A stretch of 64,000 bases of DNA from Nocardia coubleae NBRC 108252 (lineage in GTDB: Bacteria; Actinomycetota; Actinomycetes; Mycobacteriales; Mycobacteriaceae), in NCBI RefSeq assembly GCF_001612805.1, contig NZ_BDBD01000011.1:620001-684000 (forward strand). The letters run 5' to 3'. Shown piece after piece: positions 53,522 to 62,732 of this stretch (position 1 is the stretch's first letter; every line of letters starts with the position of its first letter). Under the pieces are notes generated by a model. That model was given only the letters and a program-made list of their open reading frames with translations, was not told the DNA's origin and searched no databases. Both the position numbers and the translations under genes were made by a program.

Positions 53522-56238
53522 ACATTCCCGATCTGGACGACCGCGTCCGCCTCGACTGCGATGTGCTCGTGATCGGTGGCGGTACCGCGGGCACGATGGC
53601 CGCGCTCACCGCCGCCGAGGCCGGTGCGAACGTGCTGCTGCTCGAGAAAGCGCATGTGCGCCACTCCGGTGCGCTGGCCATGGGAATGGACGGCGTGAAC
53701 AACGCCGTCATCCCCGGCAAGGCCGAACCGGAGGATTATGTCGCCGAGATCACCCGCGCCAACGACGGCATCGTCGACCAGCGCACCGTGTACCAAACTG
53801 CGACAAGAGGTTTCGCCATGGTGCAGCGACTCGAACGCTACGGGGTGAAGTTCGAGAAGGACGAGTACGGCGAGTACGCGGTGCGCCGGGTGCACCGCTC
53901 GGGCTCGTATGTGCTGCCGATGCCCGAGGGCAAGGACGTGAAGAAGGCCCTGTACCGGGTGCTGCGTCAGCGCACGATGCGCGAGCGGATCCGCATCGAG
54001 AACCGGCTGATGCCCGTGCGGGTCCTCACGGCGAACGGACGGGCGGTCGGTGCGGCCGCGTTGAACACGCGCACCGGCGAATTCGTCGAGGTGGCCGCGA
54101 AAGCGGTGATCCTGGCAACGGGTCCGTGCGGCAGGCTCGGGCTGCCCGCCTCGGGTTATCTCTACGGCACCTACGAGAACCCGACCAACGCCGGTGACGG
54201 GTACTCGATGGCCTATCACGCTGGCGCCGAGCTCTCGGGCATCGAGTGCTTCCAGATCAACCCGTTGATCAAGGATTACAACGGCCCGGCCTGCGCGTAT
54301 GTGGCCAACCCATTCGGCGGCTATCAGGTCAATGCCGAGGGTGAACGGTTCGTGGATTCGGACTACTGGTCGGGCCAGATGATGGCCGAGGTGAAGCAGG
54401 AGATCGAATCCGCGCGCGGCCCCATCTATCTCAAGGTGTCACATCTGCCCGACGAGACGCTGTCCACCCTCGAATCGATCCTGCACACGACCGAACGCCC
54501 CACCCGCGGAACGTTCCACGCCAACCGCGGTCACGACTACCGAACCCACGACATCGAGATGCACATCTCCGAAATCGGTTTGTGCAGTGGGCATTCGGCC
54601 TCGGGCGTGTGGGTGGACGAGAACGCGCGCACCACGGTTCCCGGACTGTACGCGGCCGGTGACCTGGCGTGCGTGCCGCACAACTACATGATCGGCGCGT
54701 TCGTCTACGGCGACCTCGCGGGTGCGCACGCGGCGTCGACACTGGCCGAGGTCGAGGCGCCGGGTTCGCTGCCCGCCGATCAGCTCGCCGAGGCCCACGA
54801 GCTGATCTATCGTCCGTTGCGGCAGCCCGAGGGTCCGCCGCAGACCCAGGTCGAGTACAAGCTGCGCCGGTTCGTGAACGATTATGTGGCGCCGCCGAAG
54901 ACGGCGGCGAAACTGTCGATCGCGGTGGAGACCTTCGAGCGGATGCGCGCCGAGGTCGACGGGATCGGCGCGACCACACCGCACGAGCTGATGCGCGCGG
55001 TGGAGGTCCAGTTCATCCGGGACTGCGCCGAGATGGCCTCGCGCAGTTCGCTGACGCGCACCGAATCGCGGTGGGGGCTCTACCACGATCGCGCCGACCT
55101 GCCCGACCGCGACGACGAGTCGTGGAATTTCCACCTGAATCTGCGCAAGACCGCCGACGGGGAGATGCAGTTCGTCAAACGGTCGGTGGCGCCCTATCTG
55201 GTGCCGGTGCCCGGCCTCGACGACGTGCCGTCGGCCGAGCCGATCGTCGAGGTGATCGACCAGCCGGAGCTGGTCGGCACCCGGGCACCTCAGCGGGAGG
55301 CGCCGGTGCGCGAGGTTGCCGCGCCGGTGTCGCCGTCCTCGCCACGACTGGTCGCGTTGCTCGCACTGGATTCACCTGCGGTCGAGGATATTTCGAGCTA
55401 TTTGAACGACTCCGATCCGGTGGTTCGGGTAGCAGCGCTGTCGGTGTTGACCGAGAACACCCCTGACGGATTCGCCGACGAACTGGTACGTGCCCTCGGT
55501 GACGAGGCCGCCTCGGTGCGCCGTGCGGCCACCGAAAGCCTGCGCGAACTGGTGGAGGTCCTGCCCGGGCCCGGCGAACTGGCCTGGCATCTCAGCTCCC
55601 CCGACCCGCTGGTACGTGCCACCGTAGTCGATCTGCTGCGCGCACTGCGAGCAGGGACGGCCGCGGAATTCCGTGCCGCACTGGGTGATACGGATCATCG
55701 GGTGCGGATCGAGGCGGTGCGTGCGCTGGTCTCGCTCGACGACGACGCCGCGGTCGCCTCGAACGCAGGCGATGCCAACCGGGAGGTGCGCATCGCGGTC
55801 GCCCAGGGGCTTGCCTCGATCGGGGCGGGCGGTCACGAGGTGATCCGCACCCTGGTCGCCGACCCTGACCCGCTGGTCCGCGCCGCCGCGCTCACCGCCT
55901 ACGCCGCCCTCGGCACCGACGACATCACCGGTCTCGTCGCCGCACTGCGCGATTCCGCCTGGCAGGTTCGAGTCGGCGCCGCGAAAGGCCTGGCGGGTGT
56001 GAGCCCGGAGGTGGCGGTCGAACCGCTACGTGCGGCCCTGTCCGACCGCCATCTCGACGTCCGCAAGGCAGCGGTCCTGTCCCTGTCCACCTGGTTGGAC
56101 AGCCCCAGCGCACTCGACGCCCTCGAATCCGCGGTGACCGACCCCGACGCCGACGTCCGCGCCTACGCCCGCCGGGCGGTCACCGCCGCAGGCCGCACAC
56201 CCGCCGCCGACCCCCTCCCGGCCGATGCGGTCGCCTGA
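53518..56238 (+). CDS. AprA/fumarate reductase-type flavoprotein fused to HEAT repeats
   Basis: A 906-residue protein. Residues 15-600 are an FAD oxidoreductase: VLVIGGGTAGTMAALTAAEAG (about 16-36), HSGALAMGMDGVN, late FAD contacts GLYAAGDLACVPHNYMIG. SRTDRNRYEYRL-type substrate loops resemble APS reductase alpha and fumarate reductase flavoproteins. Residues about 608-890 form about nine HEAT-like units of about 30 residues, each with DSDPVVRVAALSVL-like helices. The fusion of a flavoprotein to a HEAT scaffold is uncommon. It ends a GntR-ferredoxin-ABC operon and may accept the imported substrate, using the ferredoxin for electrons. Confidence 0.85.
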   Translation: MNIPDLDDRVRLDCDVLVIGGGTAGTMAALTAAEAGANVLLLEKAHVRHSGALAMGMDGVNNAVIPGKAEPEDYVAEITRANDGIVDQRTVYQTATRGFAMVQRLERYGVKFEKDEYGEYAVRRVHRSGSYVLPMPEGKDVKKALYRVLRQRTMRERIRIENRLMPVRVLTANGRAVGAAALNTRTGEFVEVAAKAVILATGPCGRLGLPASGYLYGTYENPTNAGDGYSMAYHAGAELSGIECFQINPLIKDYNGPACAYVANPFGGYQVNAEGERFVDSDYWSGQMMAEVKQEIESARGPIYLKVSHLPDETLSTLESILHTTERPTRGTFHANRGHDYRTHDIEMHISEIGLCSGHSASGVWVDENARTTVPGLYAAGDLACVPHNYMIGAFVYGDLAGAHAASTLAEVEAPGSLPADQLAEAHELIYRPLRQPEGPPQTQVEYKLRRFVNDYVAPPKTAAKLSIAVETFERMRAEVDGIGATTPHELMRAVEVQFIRDCAEMASRSSLTRTESRWGLYHDRADLPDRDDESWNFHLNLRKTADGEMQFVKRSVAPYLVPVPGLDDVPSAEPIVEVIDQPELVGTRAPQREAPVREVAAPVSPSSPRLVALLALDSPAVEDISSYLNDSDPVVRVAALSVLTENTPDGFADELVRALGDEAASVRRAATESLRELVEVLPGPGELAWHLSSPDPLVRATVVDLLRALRAGTAAEFRAALGDTDHRVRIEAVRALVSLDDDAAVASNAGDANREVRIAVAQGLASIGAGGHEVIRTLVADPDPLVRAAALTAYAALGTDDITGLVAALRDSAWQVRVGAAKGLAGVSPEVAVEPLRAALSDRHLDVRKAAVLSLSTWLDSPSALDALESAVTDPDADVRAYARRAVTAAGRTPAADPLPADAVA

Positions 56239-56269
56239 CAACCCGTTCGCCCCTGAAGAAGGACGAGAA

Positions 56270-56644
56270 ATGTCGGCGCAAAAGCATATTGGTTGGAAAG
56301 CGGCGGCGGGAGTAGTCGCAGGCGCGATGGTGATATCCGGTGCGGTCAGGTCATCGGGGCGCAGCCGTACGGCGCCCCGGGCGTTCCGTACTTCACCATC
56401 CACGCCGGAGGCTGCCCGTGGGGTGGTTATACGACGACGGTCACCCTGAACTGGACGAACCACACCACCCGCGCTTCCGGTTCGGAAACCCAAAGCGGCA
56501 ACGTGGGATTCATCGTCGGCAACGGCAGCACCCTCTGCTTCCGTCCCCCACGGGCACCGGCATGGTCCGCACCGACTTCACGGTGCACAACAACGGCTTC
56601 GCCCCCAGGTGGTCACCTGCTCGGGAACCTCGGAAATCGTCTAG
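56270..56644 (+). pseudogene. secreted-protein gene broken by three -1 frameshifts
   Basis: A gene starting MSAQKHIGWKAAAGVVAG (signal peptide) at 56270, with AAGGA before the ATG. The reading frame moves from 2 to 1 near 56341 (then GAQPYGAPGVPYFTIHAGGC), to 0 near 56545 (GTGMVRTDFTVHNNG), and back to 2 near 56605 (QVVTCSGTSEIV, stop). All three are one-base losses; two fall in CCCCC runs. Joined, it would encode about 125 residues of a secreted, Gly/Thr/Asn-rich beta protein with Cys pairs. It may be a real pseudogene or a sequencing error. Confidence 0.7.
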
Positions 56645-56767
56645 CCCTGGGTGCGGCCTCCCCGTGCGAGGCCGCACCCCTCATATCGGCGATCACTCCA
56701 CGTTCCGGGCTCACCGGCTGCCGCAATTCTGTGGTGTCGGGCGTGCAGTTTCGGGAATGCTTGCACC

Positions 56768-57145
56768 ATGGTCTCTCTGCTGCAGCACGTGGCGATCGAT
56801 TGTGCGGACGCCTATGCGCTGTCGCTCTTCTGGAGCAGTGTCACCGACAGCCCGACACATCCGGAGGACGGGCCGGGCGCCGAGGAGACTCAAGTCCTGC
56901 TCGCAGAGGGCCCGGTACTCCATTTCAACCAGGTACCCGAGACCAAGACGATCAAAAACAGAATCCATCTGTGCCTGCGCCCCGAAACCTCCCGTGATCA
57001 GGAGGTAGACCGCCTGCTCGGCATCGGCGCCACTTTCGTCGCCGATCACCGGAATCCCGACGGTTCGGGCTGGGTGATCCTCGCCGACCCCGAAGGCAAC
57101 GAGTTCTGCGTGCTGCGCAGTGATTCCGACCGTCCCGACCTCTAG
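56768..57145 (+). CDS. VOC/glyoxalase-like family protein
   Basis: A 125-residue single-domain member of the vicinal oxygen chelate family. LQHVAIDCADAYALSLFWSS begins it, HFNQVPETKTIKNRIHLCL is central, and WVILADPEGNEFCVLRS closes it with the usual metal-proximal Glu. Many are bleomycin- or glyoxalase-like and of unknown substrate. It follows the broken gene and is independent of it. The start ATG lacks a clear ribosome binding site. Confidence 0.85.
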   Translation: MVSLLQHVAIDCADAYALSLFWSSVTDSPTHPEDGPGAEETQVLLAEGPVLHFNQVPETKTIKNRIHLCLRPETSRDQEVDRLLGIGATFVADHRNPDGSGWVILADPEGNEFCVLRSDSDRPDL

Positions 57146-57329
57146 GCGCGCGCCGGCCATGGTTCAGCCGTGCTCATTCCCCAGCTTGACCTTTCGCTGC
57201 GCCCACGCTCGGCGCGGACCGTGCACCCTGGACACTCGACCACACACCACTCGGCTACGATTGATCCCAATGCCGCGCTTGTGCGGTGTCCCTGTGGCGG
57301 CTACGGCCTGCCAGCAGGGCATCGGCTCC

Positions 57330-58220
57330 TCAGAGCGCGTCCCAATGCCACGGCCGGGCGACCTCGCCTCGCAGGCACGCCAGACGGTGCCGCACCTGGT
57401 TGGCTGCGTTCTCGCTGCTCGATGACCGAGACAGGGCGAAGACGACCCACCGCAACTCTTGAATGTCGGCAAGCAGCCGGAAGGCCGGATCGGTAGTGAC
57501 GTCAGCACCATACGCATCCACAAACGATCGGTAATCGGCTTCTGACAAGCGGTCGAAGTCGGCACGGTCAGCAGCTACCTGGATGAGGTCCCATGCGGGA
57601 CGGCCCAACGAAACACGGTCCAAATCAACAACTATCGGAACGCCATCGAGCGGCACAACGACGTTGCCCTGCCACGCATCCCCATGAATCACTGTGCGCT
57701 GCACCGGCTCACCAAGAGCCAGGTACCTACTGGACAACGTGTCGAGGTGTTTCAGAAGCCATGCACGATCGTTATCCCCGAGTTCATCTGCGGACGTGAT
57801 GACTGCGCGCAGGCCGGCGAGTGGTTCGTGCTCCGGTAGAGCAAAAGTCGTCGGTGGCGCGAGTGCGTGCAGGCGGCGAAGCACAGTTGCGAGTTCGGTC
57901 GTGCTCGCCGCGCGATGGGCCGGAATACGCTCCCACCAGGTCACCGGGCGATCGTTCACGACCGCAATCGGGTTCGGCACGTCAGCGACTCGAACCGTAG
58001 GCAAGCCAGATGCGTTCAGCCACTGGGAGATACGCAGCTCCCGCATTGCCGAGTCCGCCGACCCCACCTTGCCTACCCGACCAACGAGGTCGTCGACCAT
58101 GAAGATGCTGTTCGACCCGGCTCGTACGAGTTCCGCGTGCCTCGGATCGACGCCGCTTCTGGGCGCTGCCTGTTCGAGAACGGCCCGTGCGCTCAGTTCG
58201 GCAGCTTCGGGTCTGTTCAT
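57330..58220 (-). CDS. aminoglycoside phosphotransferase-family kinase
   Basis: A 296-residue APH-fold kinase. The N-terminal lobe includes AGSNSIFMVDDLVGRVGKVG, with the invariant lysine in an unusual place. The catalytic loop VIHGDAWQGNVV (about 179-190) and the metal motif VVDLDRVSLGRPAWDLI (about 196-212) are intact. It could phosphorylate a sugar or small molecule. The ATG overlaps the XRE gene stop (ATGA), so the two are one transcript. Confidence 0.85.
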   Translation of the reverse strand: MNRPEAAELSARAVLEQAAPRSGVDPRHAELVRAGSNSIFMVDDLVGRVGKVGSADSAMRELRISQWLNASGLPTVRVADVPNPIAVVNDRPVTWWERIPAHRAASTTELATVLRRLHALAPPTTFALPEHEPLAGLRAVITSADELGDNDRAWLLKHLDTLSSRYLALGEPVQRTVIHGDAWQGNVVVPLDGVPIVVDLDRVSLGRPAWDLIQVAADRADFDRLSEADYRSFVDAYGADVTTDPAFRLLADIQELRWVVFALSRSSSSENAANQVRHRLACLRGEVARPWHWDAL

Positions 58221-59530
58221 TTCGCTCGCCTACGTGGTGCTGTGGCGGCGATCATCGCCCACAACTCGCCGACGTCAGCGATGCGACGGTGAGTATTCGC
58301 CACAGCCGCCAGTCCACGAAGCTCAGCTGCGATACGCGCCGACTTCAGCGCCCGACTGTGCTCTACCGCTTCGCATCCGAGCGCTGCCGCCTCACGTGGG
58401 TCACCGAGCTTCATCGTCAACGCAGCAAGCCGAATCTCTGAGAAAGTTCGCGACCTCAGATATTCGGAGCCGTGCATGTCGATTGCGTAGCGAAGCCGAG
58501 GTGCGGCGACATCGATCGAGCCGAGTGCTTCGGCTGCAAGCGCGAGCGCTTTTCCTGTGCTTCCGAGATGTTCGGCTGTGTCGTAGAAGCACATCCACGG
58601 CGGGTCGCAGTCGGGGGTACGAGCTGCGAAGAGCTCGTCCGCGCGGGCAACCTCACCCACTACCTCACCGCTACGACCCAAGGACGCTAAGTATTGTGCC
58701 CGCATGGCACTCAGCATCGCCCGAACGGTGAAGGCCAGCCGGTCGGACCGGACCTGAGCAAGTTCAATCAGGGAGAGTGCGCTGTCAGGGTCACCAACGA
58801 ACGCGGACCGCCGCGCCATATCAGCGAGCGCACTGGCACGCAGGTCCCACGATCCGGCCGAATCTGCGCACCATAAGGCAAATTGGAAACAGCGGTCGGC
58901 ATTAAGGAACTCACCCGCGTCGAACGCGGTATAGCCTACGACGCTGCTCAAATTCCCGACCGCCTCGAATAGGGAACGACGCAGCTTAGCGCTCACCGAG
59001 CTGTGCACCCATGGCGCAAACCTGGTCAGCTCCCGGCTCGCGATGACAATCGCTGATGAGCCCCCGCCGTGAAGGTTCTCCGTCTCTGCGGCGGCCTGTG
59101 TGGCGACGCGGATCGCAGTGATCTCGCTGTTGCCGACACGAGCGGGTCGCGAGCCTTCGAAACCAGAAAAGGTCACCAATGCCGTCGGATCAGCAGACGG
59201 GCCAAACGGACTGAACAGATTCACCGCGAGCGTGCTATCGGGTTGCCCCTCATCTGGCTGGCGACGGCGGGAGGCGACAAACCCGAGTTCAGCGTCCGAC
59301 GCCCCGAGGATGTCGTTCATCGCGCGGCGGTAGTCAGCATTCGGCCAACGCACTACTCCCCGTTCATATCTCGCGATTGCGTGCGCATCCAAGTCTCGTC
59401 GTATGCCAGTTGTTCGCCATACATGCTCGTTGATCGCGTCAGCCAGCTCAGCGCGCGTCATCGTCTGTCCTGGCACAAACCGTGACGGCGTGCCTTCCCT
59501 GCGTCGTTGCAACTGAGTGTTCGGGGGCAC
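58217..59530 (-). CDS. XRE-family regulator with TPR-like C-terminal domain
   Basis: A 437-residue protein beginning VPPNTQLQRRREGTPSRFVPG, a start typical of a large Streptomyces/Nocardia regulator family. The HTH (about 25-80) reads MTRAELADAINEHVWRTTGI and AIARYERGVVRWPNADY. The C-terminal half has helical, TPR-like repeats rich in Ala, Leu and Arg. GGAGG lies before the GTG start, which I prefer over a longer frame. It is co-transcribed with the APH-like kinase and divergent from the small-gene group. Confidence 0.87.
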   Translation of the reverse strand: MPPNTQLQRRREGTPSRFVPGQTMTRAELADAINEHVWRTTGIRRDLDAHAIARYERGVVRWPNADYRRAMNDILGASDAELGFVASRRRQPDEGQPDSTLAVNLFSPFGPSADPTALVTFSGFEGSRPARVGNSEITAIRVATQAAAETENLHGGGSSAIVIASRELTRFAPWVHSSVSAKLRRSLFEAVGNLSSVVGYTAFDAGEFLNADRCFQFALWCADSAGSWDLRASALADMARRSAFVGDPDSALSLIELAQVRSDRLAFTVRAMLSAMRAQYLASLGRSGEVVGEVARADELFAARTPDCDPPWMCFYDTAEHLGSTGKALALAAEALGSIDVAAPRLRYAIDMHGSEYLRSRTFSEIRLAALTMKLGDPREAAALGCEAVEHSRALKSARIAAELRGLAAVANTHRRIADVGELWAMIAATAPRRRAK

Positions 59531-59758
59531 GGCACCTCCGCGTGGAGTACGGGAACGCCATTGAGTGTAGTCGGCAAACGCATCGCAGCGAGCGCCTTGC
59601 CACCGCCCTAATCTGCCCCATAACTTGCCCTCTTCCTGCGGCTTTCGACGCTGGATGCTTGGACGTGACCTACCCAATTGCAGCAGGTCCACTCCGGCTA
59701 CCCGAGCCTTCGAGCAGCGGTCGAGTGTGACACCCGCCGGGCCCTACCAGGGGGATTG

Positions 59759-60157
59759 ATGAGCAGGACGATCCTGAACCACGCCTCGGAAGATGGGCTG
59801 TGTCCGCAGTCTCCTGATAGCGGTCCGAGTTCCCAATACAAACGCGATCTGAGCACAGACTGCATGCGCGACCGCGAAGTCGTCGCATGGAGCGATCCTT
59901 CATTGCGCGAGCCCTTTCCCGCGCCTTCGACATCCCGCCTGTCCAGTCAGCATCGCGATCCGCAGGGCCGACCAAAGCTGCTGAATACCACGGCTGACCT
60001 CGAAAACGCCGGTCTGGTCTGCGCCGCCGTTCAGCCTCCGCCCGGGTGCGATGACCACTCGCTCGCGGTCGAGGCGTACACCCGGCCCGTTCCCAAGCCG
60101 ACGGCTGCCGTTCTGACTCAGGTGTTCGAGGCGATGATCCAAGCAGGGTGGACGTAA
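59759..60157 (+). CDS. hypothetical protein, first gene of small-gene group
   Basis: A 132-residue protein I do not recognise. AGGGGG lies five bases before the ATG. The sequence is polar (SRTILNHASEDGLCPQSPD) and ends AVLTQVFEAMIQAGWT, a probable amphipathic helix. Its stop overlaps the next gene's ATG (TAATG), which supports it being translated. It is divergent from the XRE regulator, 228 bp away. Confidence 0.6.
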   Translation: MSRTILNHASEDGLCPQSPDSGPSSQYKRDLSTDCMRDREVVAWSDPSLREPFPAPSTSRLSSQHRDPQGRPKLLNTTADLENAGLVCAAVQPPPGCDDHSLAVEAYTRPVPKPTAAVLTQVFEAMIQAGWT

Positions 60158-60639
60158 TGTCCCAGGGCGCTTCTCCGGCCACTGCCTTCACCGAGACACC
60201 GCGCTCCCGCTGCGAGTTCTACCGGCGGATCTGCTCGCTGCCCACAGTGGTCGACCCGGATACGGGACGGATCACGATGCAGGCAGGGCGGCTAATCGGC
60301 GCGGTGATGATGCCAAGCCAGCTCGCTCAGCGCGTCAAGACCAGCCTCGACGTGCGCGGAGTTGCGCCGCTGTCCATCATCGGCCACCCCCGGGCGGATA
60401 TGTGGACCTTCTTGGTTAGAGCCGATCTGCGTCCGATAGATGACCCTGCCGTCGTCGCGCAGCTGTGGCAGGCGCGTGTGGTGGTCATCCGGGACGGAGA
60501 CATCGCCTTGCCCTCTCCCGTCCCTGACTCATCGATGATCCGCACCTGGATCTCGCCGGCAACCGGGACCTTCCGGCCTTCCGGCGAAGTAGTGATCGAG
60601 TGCGCGCGAGCCTTCCTGCCCAGAATGGCTCGGCGATGA
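60157..60639 (+). CDS. hypothetical protein
   Basis: A 160-residue soluble protein of unknown family. A segment SRCEFYRRICSLPTVVDPDTG is followed by QAGRLIGAVMMPSQLAQRVK and PRADMWTFLVRADLRPIDDP. The pattern suggests a small alpha/beta fold. AGGGTGG precedes the ATG. It is coupled to both neighbours (TAATG before, ATGA after). Genes like this adjoin XRE regulators in Nocardia, as far as I recall. Confidence 0.65.
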   Translation: MSQGASPATAFTETPRSRCEFYRRICSLPTVVDPDTGRITMQAGRLIGAVMMPSQLAQRVKTSLDVRGVAPLSIIGHPRADMWTFLVRADLRPIDDPAVVAQLWQARVVVIRDGDIALPSPVPDSSMIRTWISPATGTFRPSGEVVIECARAFLPRMARR

Positions 60640-60857
60640 GCACCGACGGCAGGCGGTCGCCACGCCCTGACGAACCCGACGTCCGACTCTCGGTCCTGAT
60701 GTCCAGCGTCCGAATGGAATTCGCCGCCTGTGTCACTGCCGCGCTGGTGTTCGTCTGCGACGTGGCTGCCCACCGCCCCGGAGCCGTGGCGGTGTATCCC
60801 GGCCGGTGCACCGGTTTGCCACGGCTGCCCAACGAACGCCTCTACCTCCAGCCCTGA
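60636..60857 (+). CDS. small hypothetical protein
   Basis: A 73-residue predicted protein whose ATG overlaps the previous stop (ATGA). SSVRMEFAACVTAALVFVCD may form one membrane helix, and the rest is polar with Arg/Pro. The main support is the overlap; a random frame remains possible. Confidence 0.4.
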   Translation: MSTDGRRSPRPDEPDVRLSVLMSSVRMEFAACVTAALVFVCDVAAHRPGAVAVYPGRCTGLPRLPNERLYLQP

Positions 60858-61009
60858 CCCCTGCCGTCACACGTCGACCTACCGAATGGCCTCCGCACGT
60901 GCCCGGGCGAGATGCCCGCGACGTCTCACCCGGTCGTGGCCTCGTGCCGAGGCCGGCGACTCCGGGGCGACCCCCGAAAACCCGCTCAAGCCAGGGAATC
61001 CCAATCCCC

Positions 61010-61237
61010 ATGTATGCCGCATTCGACACCGCTGCCACGCCTCGCTCACATAACCCCTATCAGCCGCGCGACCGCACAACGGTGACCGCGATGCTCGACC
61101 GCTACGAGTTACTGCAGCCCGGTCTGGTTTCACCGCACCAGTGGTGGCCAGACATAGGCGACCTGGCACATCAGGCATTTCACCCACCGAAGTACGACCT
61201 CAGCACCTACACAGCCGTCGGCCACCGTCAGAGCTAG
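61010..61237 (+). CDS. small hypothetical protein
   Basis: A 75-residue predicted protein of unknown function, rich in aromatic and polar residues (RDRTTVTAMLDRYELLQPG, HQWWPDIGDLAHQAFHPPKY). AGGGAA lies 12 bases before the ATG. It stands between the small-gene group and the Gfo/Idh/MocA gene. The 152-bp gap before it holds no confident gene. Confidence 0.5.
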   Translation: MYAAFDTAATPRSHNPYQPRDRTTVTAMLDRYELLQPGLVSPHQWWPDIGDLAHQAFHPPKYDLSTYTAVGHRQS

Positions 61238-61366
61238 CCGAAGGAGCCTCATTCCGGGAGCTAGACCTTCACTCCCTTTCAACGCCCCGCCAGCAGGCAG
61301 ACGCCGTTGGTGGCCCACCTACCAGCGACGGCCATCGAGAACCGCCGCGTGAGAATGGAGGACTCG

Positions 61367-62722
61367 ATGAGCATCCACCAGTTGGTCGTCGTCGGATACG
61401 ACGAGATCGTCCGCAACAAGTACATGCCCGTGATCAGAACGGCGATCGACGAGGGTCATCTCGATTCCTGGTCGCTGATCGACCTCGAATCCGAGCGTGA
61501 GGTGATCGAGGCTCGCCTGGTCGGCGCGGACCCGCAGCCGCGCATGAAGTTTTTCGTCCAGGCCGATCGAGGCGATCGCGCGCTGGCGCTCGACACAGCG
61601 CTCACCGCGCTGCGCTTCCTGCGGGTTCCCGGTCTGCCGATGTTGGCCTACATCGCCACCGAGGTCGGTTCGCACGAGCCCTACCTGCGCCGCTGCGTCG
61701 AAGAGGGCATCGCCTCGCTGGTCGAGAAGCCGGTCCTGGCTCCGATGAACGCGGGCGCATTCGATCCCACCCAGATCTCGACAACCATGTCCGAGCTGAT
61801 CGCTGGCGCCTCGGCCAAGAGGTCACGGCACTCGGTGATGACGTTGAGCCGCTACCACAGCATCTACAACGATCGGCTCATCGCACCACTACGGGAACGG
61901 ATGCTCACGTGGCGGGCGCCGGTGACATCGTTTCACCTGCGAGCCGCCGGTGGTGTCTGGAATCTCGAGCACGAGTTCGTCACCCGCGACGACCACCCCT
62001 ACCGGTACGGGTACGGGATGCTGATGCACGGCAGCTACCACTACATCGACCTCGCCGTGCAGGTCCTCGCACTCAACAAGCTGCTCTTCGCTCGTCGGCC
62101 GCTACGGTTGCAGATCAGCTCGTTCGGGGCGTTTCCCGCCGACCAAGGCAGCAGGGTGTCGTCACTGGCGACGAAGTTGCTCGGCGGCCACGCGAAATGC
62201 GCCGTGCTGCGACGGGAACCGCGACGCTTCGGTGAGACCGACATCACCTCGACGTTCCGGCTGGTCGATACCGACACTGACGCCACAATCACCCTGGGCA
62301 CGCTGTCCTTCGAGCAGACGACACCATCGATCCGGAACTGGTCGACCTTCCCGGACGGGGTGTACAACAAGAACGGCCGTACCAGCAGTGTCGATCTGGA
62401 GGCCCAGCTCTCGACGCTGTACTCGGTCCACGTGCACTGCTACGACGTCCCGCGAGGTCCCGATGCCGACAAGATCGGCGCGGTCGCCGAAATCCTCACC
62501 CGCGCCAACGCCTCGCTGCTCACCGACGACGACTACGTCACCCGCGAGACCTTCGACGGACTCTTCCACAGCGACAGCAACCGCGCCCTGATGCAGAACT
62601 GGTTGCGCGGCACCGAAACCCGCAGCCGCCTGCAAGACCACTACCTACCCATGCGTGTCACCGAGGCCCTCGCGCTATCGCTACGGATACCCGGCCAGAT
62701 CGTGGAAGTCGACGGATTCTAG
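61367..62722 (+). CDS. Gfo/Idh/MocA-like oxidoreductase with degenerate Rossmann motif
   Basis: A 451-residue protein. The N-terminal strand LVVVGYDEIVRNKYMPVIR (about 6-24) replaces the usual GxGxxG loop. IASLVEKPVLAPMNAG retains the EKP motif, and MLMHGSYHYIDLAVQVLAL carries the H-x-x-x-D-like catalytic region of the family. Loss of the glycine-rich loop questions NAD binding; it may use another cofactor. GGAGG lies six bases before the ATG. It is followed by the methyltransferase (TAGGAGC). Confidence 0.75.
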   Translation: MSIHQLVVVGYDEIVRNKYMPVIRTAIDEGHLDSWSLIDLESEREVIEARLVGADPQPRMKFFVQADRGDRALALDTALTALRFLRVPGLPMLAYIATEVGSHEPYLRRCVEEGIASLVEKPVLAPMNAGAFDPTQISTTMSELIAGASAKRSRHSVMTLSRYHSIYNDRLIAPLRERMLTWRAPVTSFHLRAAGGVWNLEHEFVTRDDHPYRYGYGMLMHGSYHYIDLAVQVLALNKLLFARRPLRLQISSFGAFPADQGSRVSSLATKLLGGHAKCAVLRREPRRFGETDITSTFRLVDTDTDATITLGTLSFEQTTPSIRNWSTFPDGVYNKNGRTSSVDLEAQLSTLYSVHVHCYDVPRGPDADKIGAVAEILTRANASLLTDDDYVTRETFDGLFHSDSNRALMQNWLRGTETRSRLQDHYLPMRVTEALALSLRIPGQIVEVDGF

Positions 62723-62732
62723 GAGCAAACCC

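Noticed and set aside
60858..61009. An extra small gene in the gap before 61010
   Set aside because: The only frame is Arg/Pro-rich, overlaps the next gene and lacks a ribosome binding site.
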